Positions 1-8,803 of a stretch of DNA of 64,000 bases are shown piece by piece. Every line of letters begins with the position of its first letter. The first letter of the stretch is position 1. The stretch spans positions 4,402,001 to 4,466,000 of the forward strand of contig NC_008228.1 of assembly GCF_000014225.1 (NCBI RefSeq). The letters run 5' to 3'. This DNA is from Paraglaciecola sp. T6c. GTDB lineage: Bacteria; Pseudomonadota; Gammaproteobacteria; Enterobacterales; Alteromonadaceae. A program made the position numbers and the translations under genes. The notes under the pieces were generated by a model. That model was given only the letters and a program-made list of their open reading frames with translations. It was not told where the DNA came from and searched no databases.

Positions 1-414
1 GATGTATTCAATGCAATAAACGGTGTTTACGATGACAGTCAATTTGTAAAAGTGACGTCCGAGCGAGGCTTACTCGACTTTTCCGAGAATGCCTACAACT
101 TTACTTTGTATTATGAAAAGTATGGTTTATCAGCTCGCGTGCGCTATACATGGCGTGAAGCATTCCGCACCGAGGATACCGCAGCGGGTGCGAGCTTGAA
201 CTCAACGTTAGGTTTCCCAGTTGTAACACATGACAGAGGACAGCTTAATGCCAGTATCAGTTATGATGTGAACGATCAGTTAAACTTGGGTGTTGAAGCC
301 GTCAACTTGACCGAGTCTGATATTACTCAGTCTTGCGTGAACGAAGATGCTTTACTGTGTGCTCAGGGTATAACAGACCGTCGGATTACCTTTGGTGCAA
401 GTTATCGCTTCTAA
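1..414 (+). CDS. TonB-dependent receptor, C-terminal end (partial)
   Basis: The frame is open from the first base and runs to a stop at 414, so only the last 137 residues of an outer-membrane protein are present. The visible part alternates short beta-strand-like segments (YNFTLYYEKYGLSARVRYTW, then ASISYDVNDQLNLGVEAVNL) and ends in an aromatic residue (ASYRF), as in the final strands of a TonB-dependent receptor barrel. The segment ending in NLTESDIT is the usual penultimate-strand region of the family. It lies directly upstream of a PL17 alginate lyase on the same strand, so uptake of alginate oligosaccharides is a reasonable inference. Signal peptide, TonB box and plug are outside the window. 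Confidence 0.85.
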   Translation, partial: DVFNAINGVYDDSQFVKVTSERGLLDFSENAYNFTLYYEKYGLSARVRYTWREAFRTEDTAAGASLNSTLGFPVVTHDRGQLNASISYDVNDQLNLGVEAVNLTESDITQSCVNEDALLCAQGITDRRITFGASYRF

Positions 415-470
415 ATTGTTAGAGCGAGAGCTCAAACAGACACAGTGATACGCAAGTAAAAGTAAAAGCC

Positions 471-493
471 AACCCCAGCGCAGTGCTGGGGTT
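471..493 (+). terminator. Hairpin after TonB receptor gene
   Basis: AACCCCAGC and GCTGGGGTT form a perfect 9-bp stem around a 5-nt loop, 57 bases after the receptor stop. The following sequence has only a weak T-rich stretch, so it may attenuate rather than fully stop transcription before the PL17 gene. Confidence 0.6.
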
Positions 494-690
494 AGCTGTT
501 ATTTACGACTCAACTATTTAATATAGTTTTTTCAGATCTTGCAGTTGCACAATAAAGCATCCCGTTGTGAAGAAAGTACATAAATACGTACCGACTACCA
601 CACACTAACCTGCTCGGATATGCATCCGTTAATCCGCTGAATTAAACCATTACTCCTTCTATAACGTGTACTTAATCGGAGAAAATAGCG

Positions 691-2937
691 ATGAAAAAAA
701 TGAAAATGACTGCCCTACTGTTAGTGGCAGCTGCACTCAATGCGCCTTTGGCATTGCAGGCGCAGGAGCATCCAAATCTGATTATGACCAAATCTGGTAT
801 TGAAAAAGTCAGACAGAACTTAGGCAATGTGCCTTTATTTGATGCCTCAGTACAAAGTGTAAAGAATGAAGTGGACGCTGAAATTGCGTTAGGCATAGAC
901 ACCCCCATCCCAAAAGACTTTTCCGGTGGTTACACTCATCAAAGACACAAGCTCAACTTTCTAACGGCGCAGAAAGCCGGCGCGCTGTATCAAATATTGC
1001 AGGACGATAAATACGCGAAATATATTCGTGACATGTTATTTCAATACGAAGCTATGTATATAGATTTGCCTGTTCATCCACAAGAACGCTCTTACGCTCG
1101 CGGCAAGCTATTTTGGCAATGTCTGAATGACAGTAACTGGCTGGTGTATATGGCTCAAGCTTATGATGCCATTTACGATACCCTTTCAGCACAAGAACGA
1201 GACAAACTCGAAAACAATCTTTTTCGCCCCTTCGCAGATTTCATCTCGGTTGAGAATCCGCAATTTTACAACCGAGTACACAACCACAGCACGTGGGGAA
1301 ACGCAGCAGTAGGTATGATCGCTCTTGTGATGGACGATGAAGAACTACTAGACAGAGCGCTATACGGCATCGAAGACGACGGCCTTGAGTTGGGTGGCCG
1401 TGATAATGACGGCGGCTTTATTAAAGTGGCTGGTCAGAAAGCCGGTTTCTTAGCGAATTTGGAGGACCCCTTTTCACCCGACGGTTATTATACCGAAGGC
1501 CCCTATTATCAGCGCTACGCCATGTATCCTTTCCTCATTTTCGGTTTAGCCATGAATCATGTTAAACCTGAAATGAAGGTGTTTTCCCACAAAGATAACG
1601 TGCTGCTTAAAGGTGTCGACGCATTGCTAAATTTAACCGACGCTGATGGCGAGTTCTTCCCGCTTAATGACGGCCAAAAAGGCATGTCTTACTACACTCC
1701 AGCTTTGGTAACAGCAGTTGATATTGCCTATCAATACGGTGAACAAAATCCGCAATTATTAAGTATTGCTGAAAAGCAAAACCAAGTACTGCTAGACCAG
1801 TCTGGTTTGGCCGTCGCCATGGGGATTCGAGATGGAAAAGCCCAACCGTTTGTGAAAAATTCTATTAACCTCAGTGACGGCCAAGAAGGTGATCAAGGAG
1901 GCGTGAGTGTATTACGCTATGGCAATGAAGAGCTTACCTTAGTATTCAAATATGCCGCACAAGGGCTTAGTCACGGTCATTATGACAAACTTTCGTTTTC
2001 CCTTTATGAAAGTGGCGATGAAGTGCTGCAAGATTATGGCCTAGCGCGCTTTGTTAACATAGGTCAGAAAGGTGGCGGTAACTATTTAAAAGAAAATAAA
2101 ACCTGGGCTAAAACAACCATTGCTCACAACACCTTGTCGATAAACGAAAAAATGCATTTCAGTGGTAAATACGAAATTGCCAGTGAGCATCACTCTGATC
2201 TCTATTTTTATGATGATACAAAGGATGATGTACAAGTTGTTAGTGCAACAGAGAGTAACGCTTATCCAGGTACAAAGATGCACCGTACTATGGCCATTAT
2301 TAAAAATGAGGGTTTAGAAAAGCCGTTTCTACTGGATATTATGAAGGTTAAATCTGATAGCAAAAACCAGTACGACCTACCATTTTATTATATGGGTCAG
2401 GTATTGAGCGACAATTTTGAGTATGACTCGCCTACCTCCTTAAACCCATTAGGTGACCAAAATGGTTATCAACATCTGTATTTAGAGGGAAAAGGTAAAC
2501 CATCTTCAAGCACTACGCAGTTTTCTTGGTTAGGTGATGGTAAATACTACACTTTGACCTCAGCCACAGAGGAGTCTGACGAGTTGTTACTGACTCGGTT
2601 AGGAGCGAATGATCCGGATTTCAATTTACGTAGAGATGCCGCATTCATGCTGCGCAGGAAAGACAGCGGCAATACCACTTTTGCTTCAGTTGTTGAACCC
2701 CATGGCAGCTATAGCCCGGTGTCTGAGTTGTCGGTTAACTCTGACAGTAGTATTGCCGAGCTGAGCGTGGTGCATGATGATGACGCATATACCGCTGTAT
2801 CGATTGAAAGCCTTAAAGGCGTTAAAAGCGTATTTATTCTAGCGAACAAAGACGCCACGAAAAGCAAACAACACAAACTTAAGGTGAACGGTAAGGTATT
2901 CAGCTGGACTGGCCCCTATTTCTATGCAGGGTCTTAA
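691..2937 (+). CDS. Oligoalginate lyase, PL17 family
   Basis: Exolytic alginate lyase that would release unsaturated uronate monomer (DEH) from alginate oligosaccharides, probably in the periplasm. Residues 1-24 form a signal peptide (MKKMKMTALLL... ending ALQAQ). An alpha-toroid alginate-lyase domain covers roughly residues 40-360 and a heparinase II/III-type beta-sandwich follows from about 400 (SHGHYDKLSFSLYESGDEV). The Asn-His pair expected in the active site is at 198-199 (RVHNHSTWG), and a tyrosine that could act as catalytic acid/base is at 266-267 (DGYYTEGP). The 748-residue length fits PL17. The ATG follows CGGAG with a 9-nt gap. The gene follows a TonB receptor and lies in the same region as PL6, KDG kinase and DEH-reductase-type genes. 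Family assignment is firm; polyM versus polyG preference cannot be read from the sequence. Confidence 0.93.
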   Translation: MKKMKMTALLLVAAALNAPLALQAQEHPNLIMTKSGIEKVRQNLGNVPLFDASVQSVKNEVDAEIALGIDTPIPKDFSGGYTHQRHKLNFLTAQKAGALYQILQDDKYAKYIRDMLFQYEAMYIDLPVHPQERSYARGKLFWQCLNDSNWLVYMAQAYDAIYDTLSAQERDKLENNLFRPFADFISVENPQFYNRVHNHSTWGNAAVGMIALVMDDEELLDRALYGIEDDGLELGGRDNDGGFIKVAGQKAGFLANLEDPFSPDGYYTEGPYYQRYAMYPFLIFGLAMNHVKPEMKVFSHKDNVLLKGVDALLNLTDADGEFFPLNDGQKGMSYYTPALVTAVDIAYQYGEQNPQLLSIAEKQNQVLLDQSGLAVAMGIRDGKAQPFVKNSINLSDGQEGDQGGVSVLRYGNEELTLVFKYAAQGLSHGHYDKLSFSLYESGDEVLQDYGLARFVNIGQKGGGNYLKENKTWAKTTIAHNTLSINEKMHFSGKYEIASEHHSDLYFYDDTKDDVQVVSATESNAYPGTKMHRTMAIIKNEGLEKPFLLDIMKVKSDSKNQYDLPFYYMGQVLSDNFEYDSPTSLNPLGDQNGYQHLYLEGKGKPSSSTTQFSWLGDGKYYTLTSATEESDELLLTRLGANDPDFNLRRDAAFMLRRKDSGNTTFASVVEPHGSYSPVSELSVNSDSSIAELSVVHDDDAYTAVSIESLKGVKSVFILANKDATKSKQHKLKVNGKVFSWTGPYFYAGS

Positions 2938-2990
2938 TTATATACCTGCGTCTGATGAGCTAGTTTTTGTTTTTTAACGAGCCAACAGTC

Positions 2991-3030
2991 AAAAAAGGGT
3001 GATTACCACTAACAGGCAATCACCCTTTTT
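2991..3030. terminator. Bidirectional terminator
   Basis: AAAAAGGGTGATT pairs perfectly with AATCACCCTTTTT over a 13-nt loop and has A/T runs on both sides. It serves the PL17 gene (+) and the CDF gene (-). Confidence 0.9.
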
Positions 3031-3075
3031 CTTTTATTGGCCGAGCACAGCGAATGTATTAATGATTAAGCAAGA

Positions 3076-4053
3076 TTAGTCATCTCGGCATGCTTCCTCA
3101 GGAAACTCAAATTCAATAGTGGTATGGGAAAGCTTGTATTCGCTTAAGCACTCTGCCACTTCACACTTAATCGCCACGAGTTGCTCAGGCTGCAGTAATT
3201 GCTTCAACACCAGATGCGCAGTTAACACGTGCTGTTCACCGTCTAATGACCAAAAATGTAGATGGTGTATACCGTCAACAAACGCTATTTGTTGTAATCT
3301 TTGTTTAATTTGCAGTTGAACCTGTTCATCGGGTGCGCCTTGTAAAAATAGCCCAAGGGTCAGGTTAATGTTGCGCACCACGTTATACAAAATGAATAAG
3401 GTAAACGCGATAGAAAGCAACGGATCCAGAATGGGCAAATTAACAAACATCAACACCACTGACACTATCAGCACCGCTACCCAACCCATAACATCTTCAA
3501 TTAAGTGCCAATTTAGCACGCGCTCATTCAGCGTATTTCCTGCACTTAATTTGTAAGCAGCAAACCCATTTACGCCAACGCCTAGTAAGGCAAGTAAAAA
3601 CATTCCCTCAGTGTGGGGCATTTCTGGGGCAAACAAGCGCGGTATGCTTTCAATCAGTACCCATATCGACCCGCACACCAGTACCACGCCGTTAAGCATG
3701 GCAGCCAACAATGACAGTCGCTTAAAGCCGTAGGAAAATCGAGCTGTCGCTTGTTTATTGCCCGCGCGCTGTAAAAACCAAGCGGTGCCAATGGACAGAC
3801 TATCGCCTAAATCATGTACGGCATCCGCCATGATCGCGGTACTGTTGGTTAACCAGCCGCCAATGAACTCAATAATAGTAAAGGTGACATTGAGCAAAAA
3901 TGCCCAGCCAATACGATCTGATGAAGGGTCGAAGTGATGGTGTCCGTGATGAGAGTGACCGTGATGAGAGTGTCCATGGTGAGCATGCCCATGTTCTGGA
4001 TGTCCTTGCTCAGAATGAGTATGCGCGTGCTGTGATTCTTTTACTTGAGTCAT
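3076..4053 (-). CDS. Cation diffusion facilitator (zinc-type exporter)
   Basis: Inner-membrane proton/metal antiporter of the CDF family, exporting Zn2+ or a similar divalent metal from the cytoplasm. A strongly His-rich N-terminus (repeated HGHSHHGHSHHGHHH) precedes six hydrophobic segments. The two metal-site motifs are HxxxD in TM2 (ADAVHDLGD) and HxxxD in TM5 (NWHLIEDVMG), the pair usually linked to zinc selectivity. A C-terminal cytoplasmic domain (HHLHFWSLDGEQHVLTAHL) is present. The frame is open upstream to 4230, but that extension is basic and unlike the family. I place the start at the ATG at 4053 (MTQVKESQHAH); 4119 is an alternative. It sits between alginate genes without an obvious link to them. 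Confidence 0.9.
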   Translation of the reverse strand: MTQVKESQHAHTHSEQGHPEHGHAHHGHSHHGHSHHGHHHFDPSSDRIGWAFLLNVTFTIIEFIGGWLTNSTAIMADAVHDLGDSLSIGTAWFLQRAGNKQATARFSYGFKRLSLLAAMLNGVVLVCGSIWVLIESIPRLFAPEMPHTEGMFLLALLGVGVNGFAAYKLSAGNTLNERVLNWHLIEDVMGWVAVLIVSVVLMFVNLPILDPLLSIAFTLFILYNVVRNINLTLGLFLQGAPDEQVQLQIKQRLQQIAFVDGIHHLHFWSLDGEQHVLTAHLVLKQLLQPEQLVAIKCEVAECLSEYKLSHTTIEFEFPEEACRDD

Positions 4054-4247
4054 GATCTGAGTGATGGATCCAATTTCTAACGTTACGATATAACTATCAC
4101 AAATCTCATTGTCTTTCATTTCCTCTAGCAAAGTATGCAAAGTGTAAATGTTTAACTTTATTGCGCTAGCACGCTTGCATAAATTGAACTTGAGCGTGCA
4201 AACTCTGTCTTTTAAACAGCCTTTATCCATTGAGAATACGCCGCTTT

Positions 4248-4658
4248 ATGAAACACTACTTTTCCTTAATACTTGCTCCTCTGGCATTATTTGGATGCGC
4301 CACATTGATGCCGTTGGAAGATGGCTTAACGCCACTCAAGGGGCAGCCTGTTAATCAGCTTTTTAGCGTGATTGGTTTCCCTGATGATATAGAATTGATT
4401 GATAATAAAATCATTCATACCTTTCACATTGAACGTAATCACATTGGTTTAGTGACCGAGACAGAGCAAGCAAACGGTTTAGAAGGCCAAGATCCCCTTA
4501 TCGCCAAAGACATGATGCAGCCTTCACAAGTCAATGTTGAGTGTGCGTTAACCGTCATCACAGATAAGAAAAAAATCATTGAGCAGTGGCATTATAAAGA
4601 AGCTTATGAAGGGTGCACGCCGTACCGCGAAAAGCTAGCAAATTTCGAAAGTCGATAA
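4248..4658 (+). CDS. Small lipoprotein of unknown function
   Basis: A 136-residue protein starting MKHYFSLILAPLALFGCAT, which is a lipoprotein signal peptide with a cysteine at position 17 for acylation. The mature part is polar and contains a segment QLFSVIGFPDDIELIDNK, two further cysteines (VECALTV and YEGCTPY) and no domain that I recognise. The G-x-P pattern after the lipobox loosely recalls small outer-membrane lipoproteins of the SmpA type, but this is weak. It is divergent from the CDF gene with about 190 bp between starts. The frame is open back to a TTG at 4230; ATG 4248 is preferred because it puts the signal peptide at the N-terminus. Confidence 0.7.
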   Translation: MKHYFSLILAPLALFGCATLMPLEDGLTPLKGQPVNQLFSVIGFPDDIELIDNKIIHTFHIERNHIGLVTETEQANGLEGQDPLIAKDMMQPSQVNVECALTVITDKKKIIEQWHYKEAYEGCTPYREKLANFESR

Positions 4659-4732
4659 ACACTCATATCAATTCCACTACATTTTCGCTGAGTGGCCAAA
4701 TATTTAATTGAGTTGGTCTCAAACCCACATAA

Positions 4733-4770
4733 AAAAGCCCTCTTGGCATACTAATGCCAAGAGGGCTTTT
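4733..4770. terminator. Bidirectional terminator
   Basis: A perfect 17-bp stem (AAAAGCCCTCTTGGCAT paired with its complement) surrounds a 4-nt loop between the convergent lipoprotein and pntB genes. The arm ends give T runs in both directions. Confidence 0.95.
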
Positions 4771-4811
4771 CGTTGTTTGGAGTGAATTTACGTCATCCAA
4801 ACACAGGCAGA

Positions 4812-6197
4812 TTAATCATTAAACTGCCTAACGATACTGCTCAGTGTTTCTTTTGCATCACCAAATATCATGCGTGTATTGGGTTTAAAGAATAACGGGT
4901 TATCAATCCCTGCAAAGCCCGACGCCATGCCACGTTTAAGTACAAATACGTTCTTGGCTAAATCAGCATTAATAACTGGCATGCCGTATATAGGGCTGCC
5001 TTTCATTTCACGAGCGGCAGGATTAACCACGTCATTCGCACCGATAACCATAGCCACATCGAAGTTTTCAATGCGCTTATTAATATCGTCCATCTCGAAC
5101 AGATGCTCATAAGAAACGTCAGCTTCAGCAAGTAGTACGTTCATGTGCCCAGGCATACGCCCAGCAACAGGGTGAATAGCGTAAGCTACTTCACAATCGT
5201 TTTCTTCAAGCTGAATTTGCAACTCTTTCATTACGTGTTGTGCTTGTGCAACCGCCATACCGTAGCCAGGAATAACCACTACTGACTGCGCTGCTTCTAA
5301 CACATAGAAGGCATCGTCAGCAGAAAGAGGTTTCACTTCGCCTTCGATAACCATGTCTGATTTATGCACAGCCATAAAACCTGAGAACAGTACGTTACTT
5401 AACGAACGATTCATCGCTTTACACATAATGTTGGTCAAAATTATACCGCTTGCCCCGACCAGTGAACCCGCAACAATTAGGATATTGTTTTGCAGTGCAA
5501 AACCGGCTGCACAAGCCGCTAAACCTGAATAACTGTTAAGCAATGAGATAACCACTGGCATATCGGCGCCGCCGATAGGTAATACAAGCATGACGCCAAA
5601 TAGCAGGGACAACGCTAAAGCAACATACAAAACCTCTGCTGACGATAAGGCAAAATCGGGTTGTGCAACAAAGGCGTACCCCGTGGCAACTATCGCCAAA
5701 ACGATAATCACGTTAACAATGGCTTGGCCGCTAAACGTTACCGCACGGCCCGTGATACGCTCACTCAACTTGGCCCAAGCAACGATACTACCTGAGAATG
5801 TCACGCCACCAATCAGCAAAGCTAAAAAGGTAACGATTAAAATAAAGGCGGTTAACCCAGCACCACTTTGAATGGTCGCCCAAGCAACAAATACACTGGC
5901 TAAGCCGCCCACACCGTTTAACAAAGACACCATTTCAGGCATGTCTGTCATGGCCACTAGACGCGCGGCAAAGAACCCAACAACACCACCAGCAAGCATG
6001 GCGATGGCAATCCATTGGAAATTCACAATATTGTTATCAAGTAAGGTCACGACTATTGCTAATAACATAGCGACAGCAGAAACAAGGTTGCCCTTACGCG
6101 CGCTTGATGGGTGACCAAGAAGTTTTAAGCCGAATATGAATAAGGCTGCAGAAATTACGTAAGTGAAATTGATCACTAAATCTATATTTGATGTCAT
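4812..6197 (-). CDS. pntB: NAD(P) transhydrogenase subunit beta
   Basis: Membrane and NADP(H)-binding subunit of proton-translocating transhydrogenase, which makes NADPH from NADH at the expense of the proton gradient. About nine hydrophobic segments occupy residues 1-260, and the NADP-binding domain III follows (VVVIPGYGMAVAQAQ, then HPVAGRMPGHMNVLLAEA and IGANDVVNPAA). The 461-residue length matches the family. The ATG at 6197 follows AGGTGG with good spacing, 12 nt after the stop of the upstream subunit gene. It is the last gene of the pntA1-pntA2-pntB operon and ends at a strong terminator. Confidence 0.97.
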   Translation of the reverse strand: MTSNIDLVINFTYVISAALFIFGLKLLGHPSSARKGNLVSAVAMLLAIVVTLLDNNIVNFQWIAIAMLAGGVVGFFAARLVAMTDMPEMVSLLNGVGGLASVFVAWATIQSGAGLTAFILIVTFLALLIGGVTFSGSIVAWAKLSERITGRAVTFSGQAIVNVIIVLAIVATGYAFVAQPDFALSSAEVLYVALALSLLFGVMLVLPIGGADMPVVISLLNSYSGLAACAAGFALQNNILIVAGSLVGASGIILTNIMCKAMNRSLSNVLFSGFMAVHKSDMVIEGEVKPLSADDAFYVLEAAQSVVVIPGYGMAVAQAQHVMKELQIQLEENDCEVAYAIHPVAGRMPGHMNVLLAEADVSYEHLFEMDDINKRIENFDVAMVIGANDVVNPAAREMKGSPIYGMPVINADLAKNVFVLKRGMASGFAGIDNPLFFKPNTRMIFGDAKETLSSIVRQFND

Positions 6198-6209
6198 ATC
6201 TTGTTCCAC

Positions 6210-6491
6210 CTACTGCTTTTTCTTGAACATGGCTAACATTCTATCGGTGACTAAATACCCACCCACAACGTTAATCGTCGCCAAAAATACGGCAAACGCA
6301 CCCAAGTACATGGCATATTCACCCAAGGTTTCATCTCCAGCTAAGGCCAGAGCACCCACCACTGTGATCCCAGAAATCGCATTCGCCCCTGACATCAAGG
6401 GTGTATGCAAAGTAGCAGGCACTTTTTGAATTAATTCGAAGCCGACGAAAATCGACAGCAATAAAATAAATAGCAAATAAATGGCTTCCAT
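6210..6491 (-). CDS. NAD(P) transhydrogenase subunit alpha part 2
   Basis: A 93-residue membrane protein with three hydrophobic segments, matching the small middle subunit (PntAB) of the three-subunit transhydrogenase. In E. coli this region is fused to the C-terminus of PntA. Recognisable segments are KVPATLHTPLMSGANAISG and LGAFAVFLATINVVGGYLVTDRML. Its ATG overlaps the TAA of the upstream gene by one base (TAATG), which suggests translational coupling. The split subunit layout is common in bacteria and is not a frameshift artefact, since both pieces have proper starts and stops. Confidence 0.95.
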   Translation of the reverse strand: MEAIYLLFILLLSIFVGFELIQKVPATLHTPLMSGANAISGITVVGALALAGDETLGEYAMYLGAFAVFLATINVVGGYLVTDRMLAMFKKKQ

Positions 6492-7660
6492 TACGCTACC
6501 CCGTCTTTTGTAGTTTGTTTTTGAGACGCATAAAAATCACTGATCATGGTATTCACCACTTTTCCTTGATAAGTGATAATACAACCTGATTGCACTTCAT
6601 CTTCGATATCCAAAGCGAAGCGGTTATCGTCTTTCGACCAAAACTCGCTGATCAAGTTATATAAGTTAGCGGCATACATCTGAGTAGCGTGTTTTGCTAC
6701 GCCATTCGCCCATGCGCCTGTGCCGATAACATTCACACCATGAATATCAACTGTTTCCCCTGATACGCTGCCTTGCACGTTACCGCCAGTCTCAGCAGCC
6801 ATATCAACAATCACACTGCCAGGGCGCATAGAGGCTATTGTTTCTTGGTTAATCAGTACGGGAGGCTTACGTCCGAACAGTTGTGCTGTGGTGATCACAA
6901 TATCTGAATCAGAAATACATTTGGCTTGCTCACGTTGTTGAATTTGCATTTGCTCAGGTGTCAGTGCTTGGGCATAACCTTGTCCGGTTTCGCCTGTTTC
7001 GCCCAAATCAATGTCCAAAAACTTAGCGCCTAACGACCGTACTTGCTCGGCTACCACGGTACGAGTATCGAATGCAGTTACACTTGCCCCTAAGCGTTTC
7101 GCGGTGGCGATTGCTTGTAATCCAGCGACACCAGCACCAATAATAAATACCTTAGCTGGCTTTAATGTACCCGCGGGCGTCATCATCATGGGCAGTACAG
7201 TCGGTAACGTATTTACGGCTTGCATGACCATCACATAGCCCGCCAAACTGGCCTGGGAGCTTAGCGCATCCATCTTTTGACAACGGCTAATACGCGGGAT
7301 CATTTCCATGCTGATACTGGTTACACCCTTTTGGCATAGCGTATCCACGAACGTGGGCTCATTGAAAGGGTCCAAATAGCTCACCACAAGCGCGTCTTGC
7401 TTTAACAACGAGACTTCGTCTGCACTGAGCTTATGCAAACTTAGAACAATGTCACCTTTGCTCAACAACTCTGCGCGGCTGGTAGCAACACTCGCTCCCG
7501 CCTCTACGTATTCATTATCAGTAACATTAATGTGCTGACCTAAGCCAGATTCAATCAGCACATCAGCACCCAGTAATTTGTATGCCTTTACGTTAACAGG
7601 TAAAAGCGCACAGCGTTTTTCACCTGCTTTCATTTCAGCCGGAAATGCAATAATAGGCAT
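6491..7660 (-). CDS. NAD(P) transhydrogenase subunit alpha part 1
   Basis: Soluble NAD(H)-binding domain I of the transhydrogenase, homologous to alanine dehydrogenase. Key segments are the N-terminal PIIAFPAEMKAGEKRCAL, the Rossmann motif VFIIGAGVAGLQAIATAKRLGASVTAFD and the C-terminal DMAAETGGNVQGS. The ATG at 7660 is preceded by GGAGG at 5-nt spacing, which favours it over the upstream in-frame start at 7714. The 389-residue length fits the stand-alone PntAA. It is the first gene of the pnt operon. The operon lies among alginate genes; because DEH reductases consume NAD(P)H, a redox link is possible but only inferred. Confidence 0.96.
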   Translation of the reverse strand: MPIIAFPAEMKAGEKRCALLPVNVKAYKLLGADVLIESGLGQHINVTDNEYVEAGASVATSRAELLSKGDIVLSLHKLSADEVSLLKQDALVVSYLDPFNEPTFVDTLCQKGVTSISMEMIPRISRCQKMDALSSQASLAGYVMVMQAVNTLPTVLPMMMTPAGTLKPAKVFIIGAGVAGLQAIATAKRLGASVTAFDTRTVVAEQVRSLGAKFLDIDLGETGETGQGYAQALTPEQMQIQQREQAKCISDSDIVITTAQLFGRKPPVLINQETIASMRPGSVIVDMAAETGGNVQGSVSGETVDIHGVNVIGTGAWANGVAKHATQMYAANLYNLISEFWSKDDNRFALDIEDEVQSGCIITYQGKVVNTMISDFYASQKQTTKDGVA

Positions 7661-7815
7661 AGGCCCTCCAAGTTTTGTTACAATTTGACTCACAACAGTG
7701 CACAAACTATGCACTGCTCGAGTGCAAGTTAATAATTCAGTTTAGTTATATAGAATATGTAAAAATCGTTATAAAAACGTAGACTTACATTAATTGCAGT
7801 GATGAATATCAACTA

Positions 7816-8739
7816 TTATTGATTAAGACGCTCAATAAATTCTGACTCAGGCGTGATGGCGCCGGGATACTGAATAACGATTGCAGCAGCCTTAGATGCT
7901 AGGCTCACAGCATGCTCTATCTCTTTACCTGCTAATCTGGCTCCAAGATAAACACCGTTAAACGAGTCCCCCGCTGAGGTGGTGTCGACAACATGCTCTA
8001 CAGGTGCGATGGGGAGGTGGATAAGATTGCTGCCCAACTGACAGTAAACGCTATTAGCACCATTTTTTATGACTAATTCGTGAATGTCATAAGGCTGGCA
8101 AAACTCTAGAATTTCACTGAGTTGCGTTAGGTCATACAACTGAGCGAAGTCATCAATTCCGGGTAAAAGAATATCTGTCAGCTGATAAGCGTAATGAAAT
8201 TGCTGTTGCGCTTCTTCTGGTGAGGCCCACAGTCTTGGGCGGTAGTTAGGATCAAAAGCCAATTTGACCCCGTTCTCTTTTAATTTTTTAAGCATTGCCC
8301 AAAATGCAGGACGGTCATCTGGGTGTATCACAGCCAATGAAATGCCTGAGAAAAAAACCAAATCACTGTCCAGCATAGAATTGACCATTTCACTGTCGAC
8401 GAAGCGCATAAGTTGGCGAGCGGCTGAGTTCTCTCGCCAATAGAGGAACGAACGCTCGCCATGTTCGTCGGTTTGCACCATGTACACCCCAGGGTTTTGT
8501 TCACTTTTGCGTGACAAGTACTGGGTGTTCAGCGATGCCTTCTCACAGTGCTGGAGTAATTTATCACTGACCACATCTTGGCCAATTGCGCTCATGAAGC
8601 ATACATTTTGCTCCGCGAAACCACGCTTCTGATAAACCGCAGTATTATATGCATCCCCTGCAAATGACTGATGCATAACACCATCTTTACCTTCGCGCAG
8701 TTCCAACATGCACTCGCCTATCAACACAACTTTTTGCAT
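7816..8739 (-). CDS. kdgK: 2-keto-3-deoxygluconate kinase (PfkB family)
   Basis: Phosphorylates KDG to KDPG for cleavage by KDPG aldolase, the last committed step of alginate monomer breakdown. The N-terminus VVLIGECMLELREGKDG and the product-binding GDAYNTAVY replace the usual PfkB N-terminal motifs in the manner of KDG kinases. The ATP/catalytic signature DTTSAGDSFNGVYLGARL lies near residue 255, with the catalytic Asp in AGD. The 307-residue length is typical. It is the third gene of a probable PL6-MFS-kdgK operon, 64 nt after the transporter. No eda gene is in the window. Confidence 0.9.
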   Translation of the reverse strand: MQKVVLIGECMLELREGKDGVMHQSFAGDAYNTAVYQKRGFAEQNVCFMSAIGQDVVSDKLLQHCEKASLNTQYLSRKSEQNPGVYMVQTDEHGERSFLYWRENSAARQLMRFVDSEMVNSMLDSDLVFFSGISLAVIHPDDRPAFWAMLKKLKENGVKLAFDPNYRPRLWASPEEAQQQFHYAYQLTDILLPGIDDFAQLYDLTQLSEILEFCQPYDIHELVIKNGANSVYCQLGSNLIHLPIAPVEHVVDTTSAGDSFNGVYLGARLAGKEIEHAVSLASKAAAIVIQYPGAITPESEFIERLNQ

Positions 8740-8803
8740 AACACACCCTGGGTATAAGTGATTAATGAAGCGCTATGAACTTCATTAATATTGGTTAAAC
8801 GAG

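Noticed and set aside
3944-4030. Short repeats resembling a tandem or CRISPR-like array
   Set aside because: They are codon repeats for the His-rich N-terminus of the CDF protein.
6210-7660. A broken pntA gene
   Set aside because: Both parts have proper starts, SD or coupling, and lengths that match the known split-subunit form.
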